A DNA stretch of 64,000 nucleotides from Aureispira sp963837355 (GTDB lineage Bacteria > Bacteroidota > Bacteroidia > Chitinophagales > Saprospiraceae), in assembly GCA_963837355.1 (NCBI GenBank), contig CAWIMY010000003.1, positions 248,001 to 312,000 of the forward strand. The letters are read 5' to 3'. The notes beneath the pieces were generated by a model. That model saw only the letters and a program-made list of their open reading frames with translations, searched no databases and was not told where the DNA came from. Positions 45,501-55,415 of this stretch are shown here, piece after piece. Position 1 is the stretch's first letter. Each line of letters begins with the position of its first letter. Made by a program: the position numbers and the translations under genes.

Positions 45501-48230
45501 ACCATTGTAGGTTCCAGCAGCAATTTCAAAAGTAACCGCAGCATTCACCCCACATTCCTCTAGTGCCGCAATCGCATCGTCCATAGTAGGAAAATCCGAG
45601 TTGGGAGCACCAAGGGTATACGTGCCTGCTAAACCAGCACAAAGGTTTACTTCTAGCGTATCATTTTCAAAGCGCTCATCTACTACTCCATTAGGATTTT
45701 CTGTCCAGAACTTCAATTGCGTTGTATTCGCAGGCAAGTTCACGTTTGCCAAAATCATATCGGCGTTGCCACCAACAGGAATTGGGAACCCTGTATAAGT
45801 TGTAGAGATAGGTGTGTTACCGTTGATTTGCCAAGAGACATCAAAAGAAGTCAAGATGTTGGTACCGTAGTTACGGACATTCACTTCAATAGAAGAGAAA
45901 CCAGCCGTGATCGGTAAACTTGGAGAAACCAACGTAGCTACACCAGCATCATTTTGTGGAGGCGTAAACTCATCCGCTCCAATATCCACAGAAGGAGAAC
46001 CAGCAGCAGGACGAACATCGCCATCAATATCCACGGTAATGTTGGTCAATACGCCTTGGTTGTCGATCAATGGACCATCTACGTGCAAATCGTTAGGGCC
46101 TACAAAAGTAGGTAAGCCTTCGATGGAGTTAACGTCATAACCATTGGGATTATTCGCTTGCCAGTCGGCTAAATCAGTGTAAATGTTCGTATAACGAATC
46201 AAGTTAGGATTCGCTGGGTTTTTGTAGAATAGATTGTAATCCATTCCCGTAAATACATTCGTAGTAAAGGTTTCGAACGCGTAGTTGTTGTTCGAATTCG
46301 ATACAAAGATGTTGTTCTTAACATCTACCGTATTATCAAAGTTAGACCATACACAAGCCGAAGCGTTCTGTGTTCTAACCGTGTTGTGGTAAAAATTAAC
46401 CGAACGGGTTGTTAACATGTAAAAACCACGGTCATCTTCTGTCTGCACCATGTTGTTGGCTACAGAACTCTGACCCGATACACCAGCTGTATTTTGAGAA
46501 TTCGACTGGCTGAGGTAGATACCATAATCAATGGCCTGAATATCGTTGGCCTCTACGCGGTAATTGTTCAAGTACCAGCTGAAAATTCCATAGTGGAATG
46601 TGCTGGGAAAGTTGTAGATCTTATTGCCTTCCATGACACAAGAATCTTGGTAGTAGGTATAAATACCATAGTTGTCCGCATTAGAAATATCATTGTTGCG
46701 AATCACGTTACCAACGTTGTAATTGGTTGTAGAAATACCATAAATACTAATCCCGCGATCGGCACCAGTAATCACATTGTTTTCAATTAAGGTGTAATTG
46801 GCGTTATCTCCACTCGTAGAAACAGAAGTGAGCGATCCTGAAGATACAATACCTGCTGAATTGAAGTTAGTGTTCGGAGCCATAATGATCCGATTATTCA
46901 AAATGCTATTGTGATCTGCGGCGCCTGTCAACTGTACTCCCCAAGCAGTACCTGTGCTGCTGTTCGAAAGAACAAAATCCTTAACGGTCACATAATCTGC
47001 TCCGTCAATAATAACGGCGGCTCCATTCGTCACGCTAATAGTTGCTCCTTGTGATAAACCATCCCAAGTAACGGTATTTGCAGCACTAGACCCGACAATC
47101 ACTTGATTAAGGTTGATTGGCGTTGTGTAGGTACCTGCTTGTACTTCCATCGTAACGGCACCGCCAATACCACAGTTGTATAGGGCATTGATGGCATCAG
47201 GAATGGTTAAGAAGTCAGAGCCTGCAGTACCTACGGTGTAAGTACCTGCTAAACCTGTACAAAAAATAGTAGTTAAGGTATCGTTGTTAGGATCAGAATC
47301 AGTAGTTGCATTAGGATTCTTAGTCCAAAAACGCAACGTCGTTAGACCTGCTGCAAAAGGTGTTGCGGCAGACAAGTTAACAGTCGTATTTCCGAATGCG
47401 GCAATAGGAGCCCCTGCATAAGCAGCAGGTGTCTGTGCCACACCGTCAATTTCCCACTCAATATCTACCGAGTTCAAGGCATTACTACCGTAGTTCTCTA
47501 GGGTAACATCTACCGCGTAGGTTCCTGCAGCCGCACCTGGTACAGGAGAAACCATAGCAGAAATACCTGCATTATCAGGTAAAATATTTTCTACTAAGAA
47601 ATCATCTAATCCGATATCTCCTGTAAAACTAGTACCCGTAACTCCTCTAAAGCGGAATTTCACACTAGCTTGACCACCGTAAGCAGCCGTATTTACAGTA
47701 GCTTGCAACCAAGGGTCGCTCGAAGCAGTTTGTTGCTGTCCTGTGCGTGACCAAAGTGACGTCCAAGTAGTACCGCCATTGGTACTAACCTCAAAGAACA
47801 AAGAACCCGTTGTTGCTCCGTACATGTGGTACCAAAAAGACACCTGCGGTGTGGGGGCAGCGGTAAAATCGAACGTAGGAGTTTCTAAATTCGCAATACG
47901 CCCTGTCCCTGTGCCAGAAGTTTCTAGGTACATGTAAAAGACACCCGCGCCTGGGGTGTGGTCTAAATCAGGCCCTGTGCTTCCAGAACCCGTGTTGTTG
48001 ATGTCGTTCGTCCAGTCCATGTCATCACCAGCGGCATTAAGCCAACCTGGTTGAACCATCGTATAAGTAGGGTTACTACTCGTAGGACCTGTCGTTTCAT
48101 TTTCAAAATCGTAAAAGTAAGGGAATGAGTTAATGGTTTGTGCAGCAACTTGGCTGCTTCCCCAACTCATTAGGAAAAAGGACAAAGAGAACAATACTAA
48201 CAGCCTCTTTTTTGTGGTGACTAATCTCAT
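42585..48230 (-). CDS. Giant T9SS-secreted beta-helix/SprB-repeat adhesin 1
   Basis: An 1881-residue surface protein. After the signal peptide (MRLVTTKKRLLVLFSLSFFL... VAAQ) come: a MAM-like domain at about 35-215; a CARDB-like sandwich to 325; a right-handed beta-helix of NosD type at about 330-740; a second CARDB and a second helix to about 1290; an Ig-like T9SS domain near 1405-1490; SprB-type repeats at about 1575-1760 (YSYNWSNSATTEDVSGL, YTYLWSNGAMTQDL); and a type A sorting domain in the last 80 residues (LELYPNPTSG ending KTVKIIVE). It should be anchored outside the cell by T9SS. The last 1 kb of the gene is nearly identical to the end of the next one upstream. Confidence 0.85.
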   Translation of the reverse strand: MRLVTTKKRLLVLFSLSFFLMSWGSSQVAAQTINSFPYFYDFENETTGPTSSNPTYTMVQPGWLNAAGDDMDWTNDINNTGSGSTGPDLDHTPGAGVFYMYLETSGTGTGRIANLETPTFDFTAAPTPQVSFWYHMYGATTGSLFFEVSTNGGTTWTSLWSRTGQQQTASSDPWLQATVNTAAYGGQASVKFRFRGVTGTSFTGDIGLDDFLVENILPDNAGISAMVSPVPGAAAGTYAVDVTLENYGSNALNSVDIEWEIDGVAQTPAAYAGAPIAAFGNTTVNLSAATPFAAGLTTLRFWTKNPNATTDSDPNNDTLTTIFCTGLAGTYTVGTAGSDFLTIPDAINALYNCGIGGAVTMEVQAGTYTTPINLNQVIVGSSAANTVTWDGLSQGATISVTNGAAVIIDGADYVTVKDFVLSNSSTGTAWGVQLTGAADHNSILNNRIIMAPNTNFNSAGIVSSGSLTSVSTSGDNANYTLIENNVITGADRGISIYGISTTNYNVGNVIRNNDISNADNYGIYTYYQDSCVMEGNKIYNFPSTFHYGIFSWYLNNYRVEANDIQAIDYGIYLSQSNSQNTAGVSGQSSVANNMVQTEDDRGFYMLTTRSVNFYHNTVRTQNASACVWSNFDNTVDVKNNIFVSNSNNNYAFETFTTNVFTGMDYNLFYKNPANPNLIRYTNIYTDLADWQANNPNGYDVNSIEGLPTFVGPNDLHVDGPLIDNQGVLTNITVDIDGDVRPAAGSPSVDIGADEFTPPQNDAGVATLVSPSLPITAGFSSIEVNVRNYGTNILTSFDVSWQINGNTPISTTYTGFPIPVGGNADMILANVNLPANTTQLKFWTENPNGVVDERFENDTLEVNLCAGLAGTYTLGAPNSDFPTMDDAIAALEECGVNAAVTFEIAAGTYNGAITIREVAGASMVNTITFDGYDPADVMLTHDGTGLNTGATITLDGADYVTFKNLTIENTGTTIGYGVLLINEANNNTIEDNNITVSLLSSTANVVGILSSASYTSSSAGTTTEGNNANFTMIRNNDIVGGNIGINLEGGLANIENDNNKIMNNEIHDSYSFGIYADEQDSLMIVGNSVYDLIATGADAVQLYDVQNFTIRENNIVSPDYGLAVFGTFGGDDVAGGLIANNMIGSGASGEAMYLLYADQIYIYHNTLSGGLRAMWLDEQSNIDFRNNIMTTSSGTCFYTLDPVSMSAMDNNLYYVSGSGDAVRFGTTTYATLLDWQTTGAAGYDANSVSGNPNFVNGFFLGGSLAIDTADASLVVPITYDINGDVRPLGSAPDIGADEHIIIANDAMAVEVVSPDGCGQGTHDVVVAIANVGSNLLVNVPITVNISGDATASFTLTQQLMAPGVTINKNMGSINTSAGGTYNIQVIITSGNDGNRSNDTINTVVTINPDNQTAITATGDSLVCAGSDAIISATASYSPALIRWYDAPVGGNLITTGNSFTVTALATTTSYYAEVRGCPSARKVITVTTDNVGIDVDLGADLTACGGSIAEIVPTITNSTATSIEWQDGAQTAIYNATVSGDYYATVTNANGCTDVDTVNVSLSPMPTVANTIADVTCGAAADGSIDLTVTGGVGHYSYNWSNSATTEDVSGLNGGFYTVTITDDGTASNCAYVMNYQITEPTALTANIDNTDIDCDGNGGNIDITVSGGSPAYTYLWSNGAMTQDLTGAAAGVQTVTITDGNGCATTASATIVAATPIVVTVDSIYPEILNTQGGIDLTISGGSGNLGFVWNTGATTADLTGLVAGTYTVTVTDITTGCQQVVDVIVPYQLPNSVNQLSSIASLELYPNPTSGLVWVNLNLSELATVQLSVMSITGQQVQAFEPSEQLQQNYALDLSHYPAGVYLARFIIGDAVKTVKIIVE

Positions 48231-48282
48231 ATAGTTGTTTTTAGCGGTAAAAAAATGTCAATAAAGCTTATTTATAAGAACA

Positions 48283-48341
48283 AAAAAAGCCTTTCCTATT
48301 CTCCCCCTTCCATAAAAAGAAGTGGCTTAGAATAAGAAAGG
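48283..48341 (-). terminator. Terminator of the type A adhesin 2 gene
   Basis: 13-bp stem with one mismatch (48290-48302 with 48329-48341) and a minus-strand T7 run at 48288-48282. It is a relative of the terminator at 42502-42562, so the 3' regions were duplicated together. Confidence 0.75.
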
Positions 48342-48359
48342 TCGGGGATTAAATATTAG

Positions 48360-51300
48360 TTACTCTACAATAATTTTCACAGTTTTTACAGCGTCTCCAA
48401 TAATGAAGCGCGCTAGGTAAACTCCTGCGGGATAATGGCTTAAATCCAACGCGTAGTTCTGTTGCAACTGCTCGCTTGGCTCAAACGCTTGTACCTGCTG
48501 ACCCGTGATGCTCATCACACTCAACTGTACCGTCGCCAGCTCGCTCAAATTCAAGTTCACCCATACCAACCCAGAAGTCGGGTTCGGATACAACTCTAAG
48601 CTCGCAATGCTAGACAATTGGTTCACGCTGTTGGGCAATTGATAAGGAACGATCACGTCCACTACTTGCTGACAACCCGTCGTAATATCCGTTACCGTAA
48701 CGGTATAAGTACCCGCTACCAATCCTGTCAAATCAGCCGTCGTTGCTCCTGTATTCCAAACAAAGCCTAAGTTGCCTGATCCACCAGAAATGGTCAAATC
48801 AATTCCTCCTTGTGTGTTTAGAATCTCAGGATAAATACTATCTACGGTAACCACGATTGGCGTAGCGGCTACAATCGTAGCAGAAGCAGTTGTTTCACAA
48901 CCATTCCCATCCGTAATCGTCACCGTCTGTACGCCTGCCGCTGCACCTGTTAAGTCTTGCGTCATAGCGCCGTTTGACCATAAGTAGGTGTAGGCAGGAG
49001 AACCTCCAGAAACGGTGATGTCGATGTTGCCACCATTGCCATCACAATCAATGTCCGTATTATCAATGTTTGCCGTCAAAGCCGTTGGCTCTGTGATTTG
49101 GTAATTCATTACGTACGCACAGTTAGAAGCGGTGCCATCATCAGTAATGGTTACGGTATAAAAACCACCGTTCAAACCGCTTACATCTTCTGTAGTTGCG
49201 CTGTTGCTCCAGTTGTAGCTGTATGGCCGGTCGCCACCTGTTACGGTTAAGTCAATACTACCATCTGCTGCAGCACCACACGTAACATTGGCTACTGTAT
49301 TGGCCACGGCGGGCATGGGAGAAACGCTAACATTTACGGTATCCACATCGGTACAACCGTTGGCATTGGTTACGGTAGCATAGTAATCTCCAGAAACAGT
49401 ACGTTACATAGATGGAGCTTTGCGCGCCATCCTGCCAGCGAATACTCGTCGCTGTAGAATTAGTAATCGTAGGCGTAATCGCTACTGCCGTACCACCACA
49501 AGCGGTTAAATCTGTTCCTAAATCTATCGCAATTCCTACGTTATCTACGGTAATTGTTCTTGCAGCTCTAGGAGAATTACATCCCTGAACAGCTGCATAA
49601 TAAGTAGTTGTTGTGGTTAAAGGTAGGGTAGTAAAGCGTCTTCCGACATTTACAATAGTACCGCCTACCGCCGCATCATACCAAACCACTGTCGCGGGGC
49701 TATAACTAGCTGTCGCATCCAATAAAGCCGTATTTCCATCACAAACGACGTTATCTCCTGCAAAAGTCAAGGCATTTTGGTTACTGGGGTTAATCGTTAC
49801 GCTGGTTCTTAATGTATCGTTAGAACGGTCGCCATCTGCGGCATAAGAAATGATTACTACAAAGTTATACGTTCCACCAACAGCCGTGTTGAGTGTTCCA
49901 ACAGTCAGTTGTGCGGTAGCACCTGACGCTACAGTAGGCAAAGTAGCCGTATAAGCGCTGTTGGCTGCTCCTGATACATTGACCGCTACAGGGGCATTGA
50001 CGATTGCATTCGATCCTAAGTTGGCAATCTCGATAATTATATCGCTGCTGGTATTGCCACATCTCGCTACAGGAGCGATCAAGTTCAAGACCATGGCATC
50101 ATTAGCAATAACAACGTATTCCGTTGCTCCAATATCGGGAGCCGTTCCTCTAGGACGGATATTGCCGTCAATATCTTCCATAATCATAACGGTAGGATCT
50201 CCTGCATCAACAGGTAAACTACCACTAGTCCGAATACCATTTACAAAGTTAGGATTACCACTAACAGAGTTGAGATCATATCCTGCGGCACCGTTGGTTT
50301 GCCAATCGAGTAGTGTAGGATAAGTAGTTGTTCCAAAACGCACGGCATCGCCTGTTCCTGCAATGTAGTATAAGTTATAATCCATGCCTGCCATAGAAAT
50401 GTTGCTGGTTGTGAAGAAGCACGTTCCCGCTACAGTAGACATAATATTGTTTCTAAAATCAATGTTTTGCTGGTTGGCCAAAAAACAAGTACGGGCACCC
50501 CCTGCAAAATTATTGTGGTAAACTTGCGAGAAGGTCACTTGACTCAAATACAGAGCCTCATCATCAGCATCCACCAAGTTATTTGCAATCAAAACGCCAG
50601 AAGTAGGATCGTTAAACGTTCCAAAAACAGCAATTCCGTAATCGCCTGACTCTACGTCATTTTTAGTAATGCGTGCATTGGGTACATCAAACAAGTTGAT
50701 GCCATCGTTGCCTGCTCCTAATAGGTTGTAGATTCTATTGCCTTCAATGACCAAGCTGTCTTGCTCATCTACATAGATGCCATAATCGTCTGCATCGTGC
50801 AATTCGTTGTTCATGATTTTGTTACCCACGTTGAGGGAATCTCTTTCCCCACCTTCTAACAAGATGCTTGTACGACCTCCAGAAATATCGTTGTTGCTAA
50901 TCATATTCCAGTTCGCATTGTCGCCTTCTGTTTGCACGCCTGTACTTTGCGTTGGACTAGCAGAAGCTAGAATACCTACTACGTTATTGGCATTACCAAT
51001 GACCATACGAATGTCGTTGTTGTCAATCGTGTTGTAATTAGCTTGGTTGGTCAATAACACGCCGTAAGCAGTGGTTGTCCCTGTATTTTCTAGGGTAAAG
51101 TTTCGTACAGTAATGTATTGTGCGTTGTCTAAAACAAGCGTGGCCGCTCCTTCTAACAAGCTGTTGTGGGTCAAAGTCGTTGTACTAGCATCTAAACCGT
51201 CCAACGTAACCGTATTGGTAGCACTCACACCAGGGATTCGACCAATTTTCCAAGGGCCTGTGTACGTATTGGGTTGAAATTGTAAGGTTACTGCTCCATC

Positions 51301-52815
51301 TACACCACAGTTCTCTAACACGTCGAAGGCTTCCGCTACTGTCGGAAAATCTGCGGTAGGATGACCAACCGTATAAACACCCGATAAGCCCGCACATAAG
51401 GTAACGGATAAGGTATCATTGTTTGTTTCGTCATCCATCATACCATTGGGCATGCTGGTCCAAAACTTCATATCTAAGTTGTTGGAAGGAACATTGAGAT
51501 TACCCAAGTTCACTATCCCCGCTTCGCCATTGGCTAAAGCATTACCACTATAAGGAACGGCCATTTGAGGCACTCCACCAACTGACCATTCTACCATAAC
51601 AGAACTTAGGGGCTGTAAGCCGTAGTTGGTTACTTCTACTTCAATGGGAGAAAAACCTGTTCCTGCGGGAGCCATAGGCTGCAACAAAGCAGAAACACCA
51701 GCATCATTTTGTGTGGGTCGTTCAAAGATGACATCATCAATGTAAAGAATCCAGCCATCTAGACCACCGTTCGGAATTTCAAAAGCAATATAAACGTTGC
51801 CTGTGTAACCTATTAAGTTAATGAGTACTTCTTCGTAAGTTGTCAAAGTAGAGGTATCGCTAAACAAGACCGTAGTAAAGTCTGTCGCATCGCGCCCAGT
51901 CGTCGACAACACCACCCGATAGTCATTCGGCTCAAACGTAGAGTTACAACGGTGCTTAAAACGCAAGCGCTCCCCTCCTGTTAAGGTAACTTGAGGAGAA
52001 ATTAAGAAATCACTGTTGCTACCGTTATTAAAATCAGTTCTAATCGCCGCGCATTCGTCTCCTTCAAAAGCATTAAAGGCATAATCCATATCCCAAGCAT
52101 CGCCATCGCCATTTTGGTCTAATACCGTCCAGCAGTTTTGAGTAGGGGAATTCGAGTTGAATCCCTCTTGGTAAGGAAAAACAGAAATTGCGGTACAAGC
52201 TGTTGAGAAAATGCTAGGCGCACTAGCAGAACTTGTATCGCCTGTAGGGCAAATGTTATACAAATAAGCATTGTAAGTAATGCCTGGTGTTAAGCCATTT
52301 ATAGTAATAGGATTGGTAGTAGCCGCCATACGCGTCCCTGTACCAGGAACAAATCCATTAACGCCATACTCAATAATCCAAGAAGAGCCTCCACTAGCAC
52401 TGTTCACCCAGCTAATATCCGCTGAAGTAGACGTTACATTAAGAGCCGTTACTTGTCCGACAGGATCACACCCCCCACAAGTGTGGGTATAGGCTAACCC
52501 AATAGTGGGGTTAGGGCCATCGCTGAACAAGGTACTTCCCCCTCTGCGAATATCGTAAGTAACCTCATTATCAAAGGTGCCTGAATTGTAGCTAAATGTC
52601 ACTACGTCACCATTGTTGGCGACAAAGGAAGCAGTACCGTTAGAGCCTGTAGGTAAGGTATAGTTGTTGGCAAATGTCCCATTAATGGAAACATCTAAAC
52701 TTGCGCCATTCCAACCATCGCCAAAAGAATCATACAGATCAATAAAATAAGTGCACTGGCTCTTGCCTGATAACATGCAGCCTACCACTAATAGCAAAGT
52801 AAATAAATGCTTCAT
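48360..52815 (-). CDS. Giant T9SS-secreted beta-helix/SprB-repeat adhesin 2, one frameshift
   Basis: A paralogue of the adjacent adhesin, about 1485 residues once a shift near 49399-49411 is repaired (the sequence there has lost the usual IYNATVSG and reads out of frame). It starts at the ATG at 52815 with signal MKHLFTLLLVVGCMLS, GKSQC. The order of parts is: a DSFGDGWNGA beta domain, Fn3, MAM-like, CARDB, a single beta-helix, CARDB, Ig-like T9SS domain, SprB-type repeats, type A sorting domain. The part from about 49400 down to 48360 is almost the same, base for base, as 43630-42585. It is also secreted by T9SS. The 412 bases upstream have no gene but do hold hairpins. Confidence 0.85.
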
Positions 52816-53228
52816 AATGTTCTTGTTTAATTGGATCCTAACGATTAAGAACCCAAAAAGGAGTATTTAATGAGTGAAAATGTAAAGGGGAATATTAAAA
52901 AGGTGTTTGTACCACTCTCTTTATGGGTACCAATCGTACTCTTTGTAAAAGTACCCGTTTTTTAGCCGTTGACCAAATTTAAGCCCTACTTTACAAGGAA
53001 GTAACATAGTGTAACAGTACTGAAAAGTCTACCGTTAACTAAGATAATTATTACTTGCGATTATTGAGGATTCGGATAAAATATCAATTTTTTTTTGCCC
53101 TTTTAGTAAATTAAGACCCTTTTAAATTAATAATTCTTTAACAACTGCTACCTACTCCAACGACAGTAGCCCTTTACAAGAAGTTGTAAAGGGCTACAAA
53201 TATTTTAAGTGCTAATGTCTATAAATGC
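52816..53228. other. Intergenic leader region with hairpins
   Basis: No gene seen. It holds the presumed promoter and leader of adhesin 2. A plus-sense hairpin gggtac/gtaccc (52925-52930 with 52951-52956) is followed by T6. A second perfect hairpin lies at 53166-53197. The remainder is AT-rich. No match to the TAnnTTTG promoter was found with confidence. Confidence 0.4.
53166..53197 (-). terminator. Hairpin after the PorE-like gene
   Basis: Perfect 14-bp stem (53166-53179 with 53184-53197) with a GAAG/CTTC loop, 32 bases after the stop at 53229. It lacks a proper T-tract, so it may act as a weak terminator or an RNA 3'-end stabiliser. Confidence 0.55.
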
Positions 53229-55337
53229 TTACTGTTCGACGACAACCGCCACCTCGGCTTTGCGCTCTCTAGCCGCAGCCGTGCCATAAATAGAATTAGC
53301 GGGGTCGTTTGGATCATCGCTAATGCCCGCAGGAGCCGCAGATTCTCCTAGCATCGCTTCCTTAATAATCAACTGTCCGTTATCCAAATAAGGCCGCAAC
53401 GCGCCATTCTTATAACGCATCAAGTAATCGCGCAAACTCGCTACACGGCGGTGCGAAAGAGCAATGTTATAATTGGCATCTGCTTTGGGGCTCGTGTAGC
53501 CACGGATATACAATTTCAATTTCAAATTTTGTCCCAAAGCACTCAATAACTTATCCAAAAATAGCGGCGCACGATTATACTCTCCTCGTACCTCATTGTC
53601 AAAAAACCGCTCTACTAAAACCTCTTCAGTAGCCGCACGTTCGGGCGAATACTGCTGTGTATGCAACTCGCGGTAAACGGGCAACAAACCCATATAATAG
53701 CGATAACTTTCCTCGTAAGGGGTTCTAGTCGTCCGCGCTCGAACATTCGAATCAGGTTCGTCGTTATGAAAATACAAACTCAAAGGCAGCAAATTATCCA
53801 ATTCCTCGATCAACATACTGCTTGTTGTTACAGGCGGCAATACTGGGTCGGGCGTAGGGTCAGGAGTCGGGTCAGGAGTCGAGATTGGATTGGGCAAAGG
53901 ATCTACTGGAGGCGGCACCACTACTAAGGCAGGCGTATCGACTACAGGAGGCACTACGACCACAGTCGGCGTATCAACAAGCACCGTTGTATCAGGTGTC
54001 AAATAAGCATAGCGATAAATATCGTTGCAACAAGCTTCCTTAGTCAGCGTTCGAGAACCATCGCGATTACTCGCCAAATAGCCTGTGGTATCATCGGCAT
54101 TGACCACAAAATACAAGTCATTGGCCGCCGAGTTAAACGGCAAACCCATATTGACAGGAGCCCCCCAAGTGTTGCTTCCCATGCTTTTACTATGAAAAAT
54201 ATCATAGCCCCCCAAGCCCAAATGCCAGCGCGACGCAAAATACAAGCGCTTTGTCCGCGCATCATAAAACGGCGTCACTTCCGCATCCTTACTATTGATG
54301 GTTGCCCCCAAATTCTCAGGCTGCACCGCGCTTAAATCCTCGCCCAAGGCAACGCGCCAAATGTCCAAGTCTCCTTGTCCGCCTGCCCGATTGGAAGTAA
54401 AGTACAACCACTCTTGGGCAGTGGCAGCATCCCAAGCCAAATTTGGATGCGTCGTCGTAGCCGTGTTAGAATTAATAGGGTTGGGCAAGCGTTCCGCAGC
54501 CGCCCAGTCGCCATTCTCTAAGCGTTCTGCCCGAAAAATTTCACAGCGTACACTGTCGGTTTTCTTACCAGAACATCGGGTGAAATAAAGGTATTTTTTA
54601 TCGTGGCTCAAGGCCGAATTAGCAGAATTGGCGTAGGGCAAATTGAGTTTTTTGACTTGCTTTCCTGCTTCTTTCTCATAATCATCCGTAGACAAAATTT
54701 TAGCCACCAAGGGCTCGTCGGCCTCGCGGTCTAGTTTTTCCCCTTTCTCCTCTTTGCGCTCAAACCGCAAGGACGAATAATACAACACGCCTTCGATTTC
54801 ATGCGCGGCAAAGTCAGAGTATTTGGTATTGACTGTCTCGCCTAGATGTAGAAACGCCAGTTCTTTTTCCGATTTTCCTTGTTTAATCAAGGCGCGGGCA
54901 AAATCACAGGATTTCATTTCTTGCGCCGCTTTTTCTTTGTAGAAGTTATCTTTTTGATAGCCATCTAAGAAATATTTGAATGCTCGCTTGGCTTCGGTAT
55001 ACTTTGCATTGTGTTTGAGCGTAAGCCCATAATAATACTCTACCATTGGAAAGCGGCTTTTTTCAGGTCCCTCGATGACAGTTGCGTAAGCCGCTTCGGC
55101 CTCCTCATAGGCATACGACAACCGACAAGCTTGTGCGTAATTGTAGTAGAGTTGTGGCGTTTTCTTAGACTTTAGAACAATGTCATAATAGTACATGGCA
55201 TTGTAATAAGATTCTTTCTCAAAGGCTTCTGCGGCAGCGCGTTCGTACGCTTTTAAATTCTGTGCCTTGGCCTGTTGGCTGACTACTCCCAACAAGATAA
55301 TGGTCAATAATGCAAGCAATCGGGAAGCTTCTTTCAT
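53229..55337 (-). CDS. PorE-like TPR / beta-propeller / OmpA-type protein
   Basis: A 702-residue exported protein with a signal peptide (MKEASRLLALLTIILLGVV, then AKAQ). TPR-like helices at about 25-150 are followed by a PD40/WD40-like propeller at about 170-460 (YLYFTRCSGKK, LYFTSNRAGGQGDLDIW, RLYFASRWHLGLGGYDIF), a Pro/Thr-rich linker at about 460-510 with PDPTPDPTPDP, and a C-terminal OmpA-like domain (LKLYIRGYTSPKADANYNIALSHRRV). PorE, with the same order, links the T9SS to peptidoglycan. The last gene of the T9SS type B locus, it starts 78 bases after the PorP/SprF gene. It is likely to tether that module to the wall. Confidence 0.8.
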   Translation of the reverse strand: MKEASRLLALLTIILLGVVSQQAKAQNLKAYERAAAEAFEKESYYNAMYYYDIVLKSKKTPQLYYNYAQACRLSYAYEEAEAAYATVIEGPEKSRFPMVEYYYGLTLKHNAKYTEAKRAFKYFLDGYQKDNFYKEKAAQEMKSCDFARALIKQGKSEKELAFLHLGETVNTKYSDFAAHEIEGVLYYSSLRFERKEEKGEKLDREADEPLVAKILSTDDYEKEAGKQVKKLNLPYANSANSALSHDKKYLYFTRCSGKKTDSVRCEIFRAERLENGDWAAAERLPNPINSNTATTTHPNLAWDAATAQEWLYFTSNRAGGQGDLDIWRVALGEDLSAVQPENLGATINSKDAEVTPFYDARTKRLYFASRWHLGLGGYDIFHSKSMGSNTWGAPVNMGLPFNSAANDLYFVVNADDTTGYLASNRDGSRTLTKEACCNDIYRYAYLTPDTTVLVDTPTVVVVPPVVDTPALVVVPPPVDPLPNPISTPDPTPDPTPDPVLPPVTTSSMLIEELDNLLPLSLYFHNDEPDSNVRARTTRTPYEESYRYYMGLLPVYRELHTQQYSPERAATEEVLVERFFDNEVRGEYNRAPLFLDKLLSALGQNLKLKLYIRGYTSPKADANYNIALSHRRVASLRDYLMRYKNGALRPYLDNGQLIIKEAMLGESAAPAGISDDPNDPANSIYGTAAARERKAEVAVVVEQ

Positions 55338-55415
55338 AAAAAACTAGGCGTTTGTAAAGATGGGGTATTGTGGTGGGATGTTTTGAATAAGCTCAATTAC
55401 TCCCGCACAATACGG

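Noticed and set aside
42585..52815. Insertion sequence or transposon as the cause of the near-identical 1-kb ends
   Set aside because: No transposase, terminal inverted repeats or target duplication are seen; the identity stops inside a coding domain.
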